A DNA stretch of 64,000 nucleotides from NCBI GenBank assembly GCA_964486455.1, contig CAZAMP010000026.1, positions 1-64,000 of the forward strand, read 5' to 3'. This stretch comes from CAZAMP01 sp964486455 (GTDB taxonomy: Bacteria > Eisenbacteria > RBG-16-71-46 > CAZAMP01). The stretch's first letter is position 1. Every line of letters begins with the position of its first letter. The position numbers and the translations under genes were made by a program. Below, piece after piece: positions 59,923-64,000 of this stretch. The notes under the pieces were generated by a model. It saw nothing but the letters and a program-made list of their open reading frames with translations, was not told where the DNA came from and did no database searches.

Positions 59923-59948
59923 AAAAAGCGGCCCTGAAGAATGGCCGC
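59923..59948 (-). terminator. minus-strand terminator upstream of the dismutase gene
   Basis: GCGGCC (59928-59933) and GGCCGC (59943-59948) form a 6-bp GC-only stem, with AAAAA at 59923-59927, a U tract on the minus strand. It would end a leftward transcript coming from 59950-61000, where no gene was recognised. Confidence 0.55.
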
Positions 59949-61032
59949 ATGCATGCTGATAGCTTGGCGGAAGATGATAGTCGACGACACGCGACGCGGT
60001 CAAGGCGAATCAGTGCGGTCGCGCGAGGTTCGAAAGCTCTATCCTATTGCTATTCCGGTCGATTAGTCATGAACCGTCGATGGATGTTGCGCGCCGTGGC
60101 CGCCGCCGCCGCGCGCGCGTGAATGTCCAAACTGTCGCGAACCGGTGACGCTTGATGCATCGATCAACACCGCCTTTCGCGGAGAATTGGCAATGACCTC
60201 ATCGTCGCGGGCTGCCTCCCTTGTACCCCCCGGTGTGGGCCGCGCGGGACGGCAGGTTCTCCTCTGGAGTCCGCGGTCGATGAGGTGATGTCGAGACGCA
60301 AGGTCCGGCGCGCCGACCACGTCGACGCTCTCCCTATGAACATGGGCGACGTGAAAGCCCCGCGGGGCGATGGCGTTTTGAGGTGGACGTTTTTGAAACG
60401 AGATGCGCTTCACCGTGCGCGTCCGGTTCTCGACACACATCCATCACGTCTTCAATCACGAGCCGCGTGATGAGCGAATCGTATCCGTACAACGCAAGCA
60501 GTTCGCGTGAGCCGATATGAAATGTCCTCACGAATGAACACGTCGCACTTCCTCCCAGTAGAAGTCAAAGCGCTGAAACCCGCTTCTTCTGGGCGAGACA
60601 GCGCCTCTCACCAAACCGCTCCCGTGCACCGGAATAACAACAGCGCACATCTTTCACACATTCAGTTAGCGTGCCACGGAATCGACACGACACAGTTATA
60701 GGTTAAGGCCGTGCGAATCAAGTCGATGAAACTTTGCTGCGATAATCCTTTGACAGAAGATTGCGTCGTGTGTTTTTTGATGATGCGGACACTGCCTGCT
60801 TCATCAGTACCCGGCCGAGAAGAGATCCTCTCTCCCCTGGTCGTGTCGGTTTAACGATCCTGTGATGACGCGCGCTGCCGCGACGTTCTCAATGCGCTGT
60901 CACTCTCGCCTCTGGCCGTGATCTCTGCAGCCGAGGGTAGTGTTTCACTCTTTGCCGAAATGCGATCGTAGCAAAACGCTGATTGGCCGCCGATCGGGAT
61001 GCCTACCTGTCGGCGGTGGAGGGGCCACTGAG
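59949..61032. other. 1.08-kb region without recognised gene
   Basis: Open frames of 60-125 codons exist on the minus strand (60063-60440 and 60334-60531), but they lack ribosome sites and family resemblance. The minus-strand terminator at its left end suggests that something leftward is, or was, transcribed. No tRNA, RNase P, tmRNA or SRP signature was found. GGAGGGG at 61016-61022 is the ribosome site for the reductase. Confidence 0.45.
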
Positions 61033-64000
61033 ATGAAGGTCACCCGGAAGTACACGCAGCCGGGCCAGGATCCATTCGAACAGATCGAATTCGTCCCGCG
61101 GACTTCCCGTATAACGAACCCCGATGGATCCGTCGTATTCGAAGCCTCGAATATTCTCGTTCCGAAATCGTGGAGCCAGGTCGCGGTAGATATCCTGGCG
61201 CAGAAGTATTGCCGAAAGGCGGGTGTTCCCGCGCGAACGACTCCGGTTCCCGAGGACGGAGTCCCGAAGTGGCTCTGGCGTTCACAGCCCGATGAGATGG
61301 CGCTCGCGGAATTGCCGGAAGAAGAGCGAACCGGTATGGAGCGCGACAGCCGGCAGGTTTTTCGCCGGCTGGCGGGATCGTGGACGTACTGGGGCTGGAA
61401 GTACGGTTACTTCTCGTCCGAAGAGGACGCGCGCGCGTTCTTCGACGAGCTTTGCACCATGGTTGCGATGCAGGTCGCGGCCCCCAACTCTCCGCAGTGG
61501 TTCAACACCGGGCTCCATTGGGCGTACGGGATCGATGGTCCGTCGCAGGGGCACTACTACGTCGAGCCGGATACGGGTGAGTTGGTGCGCTCACAGAGCG
61601 CCTACGAGCACTCGCAGGCGCACGCGTGCTTCATCCAATCGGTCCAGGATGATCTCGTGAACGAGGGCGGCATCATGGACCTCTGGGTCCGTGAGGCGCG
61701 GCTCTTCAAGTATGGATCCGGCACGGGAACGAACTTCTCGAGGGTCAGAAGCGGCGGTGAGAACCTGTCGGGCGGCGGCCGGTCGTCCGGGCTCATGTCG
61801 TTCTTGAAGATCGGCGACCGGGCGGCCGGCGCGATCAAGTCGGGCGGCACGACGCGGCGCGCCGCGAAGATGGTCATCGTCGATGCGGATCACCCCGACA
61901 TCGAAGAGTTCGTGAACTGGAAGGTGACTGAAGAGCAGAAAGTCGCCTCGCTCGTGGCCGGAAGCCAGCTCTGCAACCGGCACCTCAATGTGGTTATCCG
62001 CGCCTGCCACTCGCAGGAGGTCGCGGAAGAGGACCGGCTCAATCCCCGTGTCAACAAAACGCTACGTCGCGCCGTCCTCGACGCGCGCCGGGCCATGATT
62101 CCCGATAACTATATCCATCGTGTTATCGAATTCGCCCGGCAGGGCTACACGTCTATCGAGTTTCCTGAATACACCACGAACTGGGACTCCGAATCATATG
62201 TCACGGTGAGCGGGCAGAACTCCAACAACTCCGTCCGGGTCACCAACAAGCTGATGAAGTCCATCCAGGACGATGGGCGCTGGGAGCTCATCCGCCGGAC
62301 GGACGGGAAGGTCGCCAACACGCTCCGTGCGCGGAAGCTCTGGAAAGACATGTCCTATGCCGCGTGGTCGTGCGCCGACCCGGGTCTGCAGTTCGATACT
62401 ACGATCAACGAGTGGCATACGTGTCCGGCGGCCGGGCGTATCAATGCGTCTAATCCGTGCTCTGAATACATGTTCCTGGATGACACCGCCTGCAATCTCG
62501 CGTCGATCAACCTCGCAAAGGTGTTCGACGTCGAGACGGCCAAGATCGATATCGACGCGCTCGAGCACGTGGCCCGCCTCTGGACTATCGTGCTGGAGGT
62601 CTCGGTCGTCATGGCCCAGTACCCGTCGAGCGAGATCGCGCTCCGTTCGTATCTCTATCGAACTCTTGGGCTCGGCTTCGCGAACCTGGGCACGATCGTC
62701 ATGCTGAGCGGCATTCCGTATGACTCGGACGAGGCGGCGTCGCTTTGTGGTGCCATCACCGCGATCCTCACGGGTACGGCCTATCGGACGAGTGCCGAGA
62801 TGGCGCGCGAGATCGGACCGTTCCCCGAATACGAGAAGAACCGTGACGGCATGCTGCGGGTGATCCGAAACCACCGGGCCGCCGCTTACGATTCGGGCCC
62901 CGAAGACTATGACAACCTCACCGTGCGGCCGCAGGGTCTAAATGAGGACTCGGTACCGGCCGAGATGGTGCGGGCCGCGCGCGAGGTCTGGGACGAAGCG
63001 CTCGCGTGGGGCGAGGAGTTCGGCTTCCGGAATGCGCAGGCGACGGTGATCGCGCCCACGGGCACGATCGGTCTCGTGATGGACTGCGACACGACCGGGA
63101 TCGAGCCCGAGTACGCCATCGTGAAGTTCAAGAAGCTCGCCGGTGGCGGATACTTCAAGATCATCAACCAGTCGGTGCCGACCGCGCTGATGCGGCTCGG
63201 CTACCGGGCGAAGCAGATCGAAGAGATCGTTCGCTACTGCAAGGGGACGGGCACGCTCGAAGGCGCGCCGCACATCAATCCCGATACGCTTCGGTCGAAA
63301 GGGTTCACGGACGACGCGCTCGCCAAGATCGAGCGCGCGCTCGAAAGCGCCTTCGACCTGCAGTTCGTGTTCAACCGGTGGACGCTCGGCGACGCGTTCT
63401 GCACGGGGATCCTCGCGTTTACCGACGAGCAGATGTCCGAGTACGGCTTCAACATGCTCGAAAAGCTCGGCTTCACGAAGGAACAGATCCGCGAAGCGAA
63501 CGACGTCGTCTGTGGAACGATGACGCTCGAGGGTGCGCCGCACATCGACACGAAGCATCTCGCGATTTTCGATTGCGCGAACCGGTGCGGGCGGTACGGA
63601 AAGCGGTTCATCCGCCCCGAAGCGCACGTGCGGATGATGGCGGCCGCGCAGCCGTTCTTGTCGGGCGCGATCTCGAAGACGATCAACATGCCGCATGACG
63701 CGAGCGTCGAGGACGTGGAGCGGATCAATATGTTGTCGTGGCAGCTCATGTTGAAGGCGGTCGCGATCTATCGCGACGGCTCCAAGCTGAGCCAGCCGCT
63801 CAACACGGTCTCGGATATCGACGACGCGTTTGCCGAACCGCTGGAAGACGAGGTCGAGGCTGAGGTCGAGACGCCGCTTCCGGTCGTGATCGCGGAGAAG
63901 ATCATTCACCGCTACATCGCGAAGCGGCGAATACTCCCGACACGTCGCGCCGGCTACACGCAGAAGGCACACGTCGGCGGGCACAAGGTCTATCTCCGCA
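61033..64000 (+). CDS. nrdJ: vitamin B12-dependent (class II) ribonucleotide reductase, 3' end cut by window
   Basis: At least 989 residues, open at the window end. It starts at the ATG 61033 with GGAGGGG upstream. Typical class II segments: VAAPNSPQWFNTGLHWAYG, SGTGTNFSRVRSGGENLSGGGRSSGLMSFLKIGDRAAGAIKSGGTTRRAAKMVIVDADHPDIEEFVNWK, GRINASNPCSEYMFLDDTACNLASINL with active-site Cys and Glu, and ATVIAPTGTIGLVMDCDTTGIEPEYAIVKFKKLAGGG. It reduces ribonucleotides with adenosylcobalamin, with or without oxygen. The C-terminus, with the redox Cys pair, lies beyond the window. No cobalamin riboswitch was seen upstream. Confidence 0.95.
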   Translation, partial: MKVTRKYTQPGQDPFEQIEFVPRTSRITNPDGSVVFEASNILVPKSWSQVAVDILAQKYCRKAGVPARTTPVPEDGVPKWLWRSQPDEMALAELPEEERTGMERDSRQVFRRLAGSWTYWGWKYGYFSSEEDARAFFDELCTMVAMQVAAPNSPQWFNTGLHWAYGIDGPSQGHYYVEPDTGELVRSQSAYEHSQAHACFIQSVQDDLVNEGGIMDLWVREARLFKYGSGTGTNFSRVRSGGENLSGGGRSSGLMSFLKIGDRAAGAIKSGGTTRRAAKMVIVDADHPDIEEFVNWKVTEEQKVASLVAGSQLCNRHLNVVIRACHSQEVAEEDRLNPRVNKTLRRAVLDARRAMIPDNYIHRVIEFARQGYTSIEFPEYTTNWDSESYVTVSGQNSNNSVRVTNKLMKSIQDDGRWELIRRTDGKVANTLRARKLWKDMSYAAWSCADPGLQFDTTINEWHTCPAAGRINASNPCSEYMFLDDTACNLASINLAKVFDVETAKIDIDALEHVARLWTIVLEVSVVMAQYPSSEIALRSYLYRTLGLGFANLGTIVMLSGIPYDSDEAASLCGAITAILTGTAYRTSAEMAREIGPFPEYEKNRDGMLRVIRNHRAAAYDSGPEDYDNLTVRPQGLNEDSVPAEMVRAAREVWDEALAWGEEFGFRNAQATVIAPTGTIGLVMDCDTTGIEPEYAIVKFKKLAGGGYFKIINQSVPTALMRLGYRAKQIEEIVRYCKGTGTLEGAPHINPDTLRSKGFTDDALAKIERALESAFDLQFVFNRWTLGDAFCTGILAFTDEQMSEYGFNMLEKLGFTKEQIREANDVVCGTMTLEGAPHIDTKHLAIFDCANRCGRYGKRFIRPEAHVRMMAAAQPFLSGAISKTINMPHDASVEDVERINMLSWQLMLKAVAIYRDGSKLSQPLNTVSDIDDAFAEPLEDEVEAEVETPLPVVIAEKIIHRYIAKRRILPTRRAGYTQKAHVGGHKVYLR

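Noticed and set aside
60063..60440. 125-codon minus-strand frame
   Set aside because: Composition is not protein-like, no start support, no recognisable family; kept only as part of the unexplained region.
61024..61030. GCCACTG resembling part of a cobalamin riboswitch before the B12-dependent reductase
   Set aside because: The other conserved riboswitch elements are absent and the motif sits directly at the ribosome site.
1..64000. CRISPR arrays, insertion sequences, tRNA or rRNA genes
   Set aside because: None found on reading both strands; no direct-repeat arrays, transposases or tRNA-like cloverleaf with GTTCGAATC arm were seen.

Overview
This is a 64 kb stretch of a GC-rich bacterial chromosome that contains the replication origin. 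Gene density is high and almost every gene belongs to a bacterial family. The many secreted beta-propeller proteins with FlgD-like C-terminal Ig domains, the many lipoproteins of no known family, and an outer-membrane beta-barrel repertoire suggest a diderm from the FCB side of the tree (Eisenbacteria-, Latescibacteria- or Gemmatimonadota-like). That placement is inference. A run of 100 N at 24260-24359 marks a draft or metagenome scaffold.

Layout. 0-9.4 kb: accessory metabolism and surface genes (LeuC-type dehydratase, SirB1-like protein, membrane sulfatase-like enzyme, lipoprotein, outer-membrane barrel, macrodomain protein, LapA-like protein, M20 peptidase homologue). 9.4-20.6 kb: a 1057-residue patatin-like phospholipase with a membrane tail, a large lipoprotein, a DUF4143-type ATPase behind an unusual palindrome-rich promoter, a secreted propeller protein, a HAD-DinB pair and a DUF4920 lipoprotein. 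20.6-27.2 kb (minus strand): the conserved origin block rpmH-rnpA-yidD-yidC-jag-mnmE, followed by a TolB-like propeller gene. 27.5-27.9 kb: oriC with DnaA boxes and an AT-rich tract. 28.0-36 kb (plus strand): dnaA-dnaN-dciA-gyrB-gyrA, with no recF between dnaN and gyrB. 35.9-40.9 kb: a cell-surface gene set whose first gene overlaps gyrA. 41.0-43.3 kb: parS-parA-parB(parS)-bactofilin, the chromosome segregation module. 43.3-44.4 kb: about 1 kb without genes but with two perfect DnaA boxes. 44.4-53.4 kb: aroC, an OPT transporter, a holin-like membrane protein, a universal stress protein, an acetyltransferase, an HDOD protein and a secreted hydrolase. 53.5-64 kb: a second propeller protein, an ECF sigma factor with a small zinc anti-sigma, nadA, Mn-type superoxide dismutase, about 1.1 kb without recognised genes, and a class II (B12-dependent) ribonucleotide reductase cut by the window edge.

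How it works together: the core is the replication-initiation and segregation region. DnaA acts at oriC, DnaN and DciA serve replisome assembly, gyrase handles supercoils, and ParABS plus bactofilin position the origin. The RnpA/YidD/YidC/Jag/MnmE block serves RNA processing, membrane insertion and tRNA modification. The flanking genes are mostly envelope and export functions without an evident shared pathway.

Points most worth a second look: the N gap in jag looks removable, because its flanks share 10 bp and joining them restores the frame; a 122-nt structured element sits between gyrB and gyrA; a palindrome is duplicated at 15.1 and 57.7 kb; the ATPase promoter is palindromic and possibly leaderless; the M20 homologue has changed metal-ligand positions; GyrA lacks Ser83; and parA and parB overlap by 122 nt. 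I did not find a clear new defence or mobile system.
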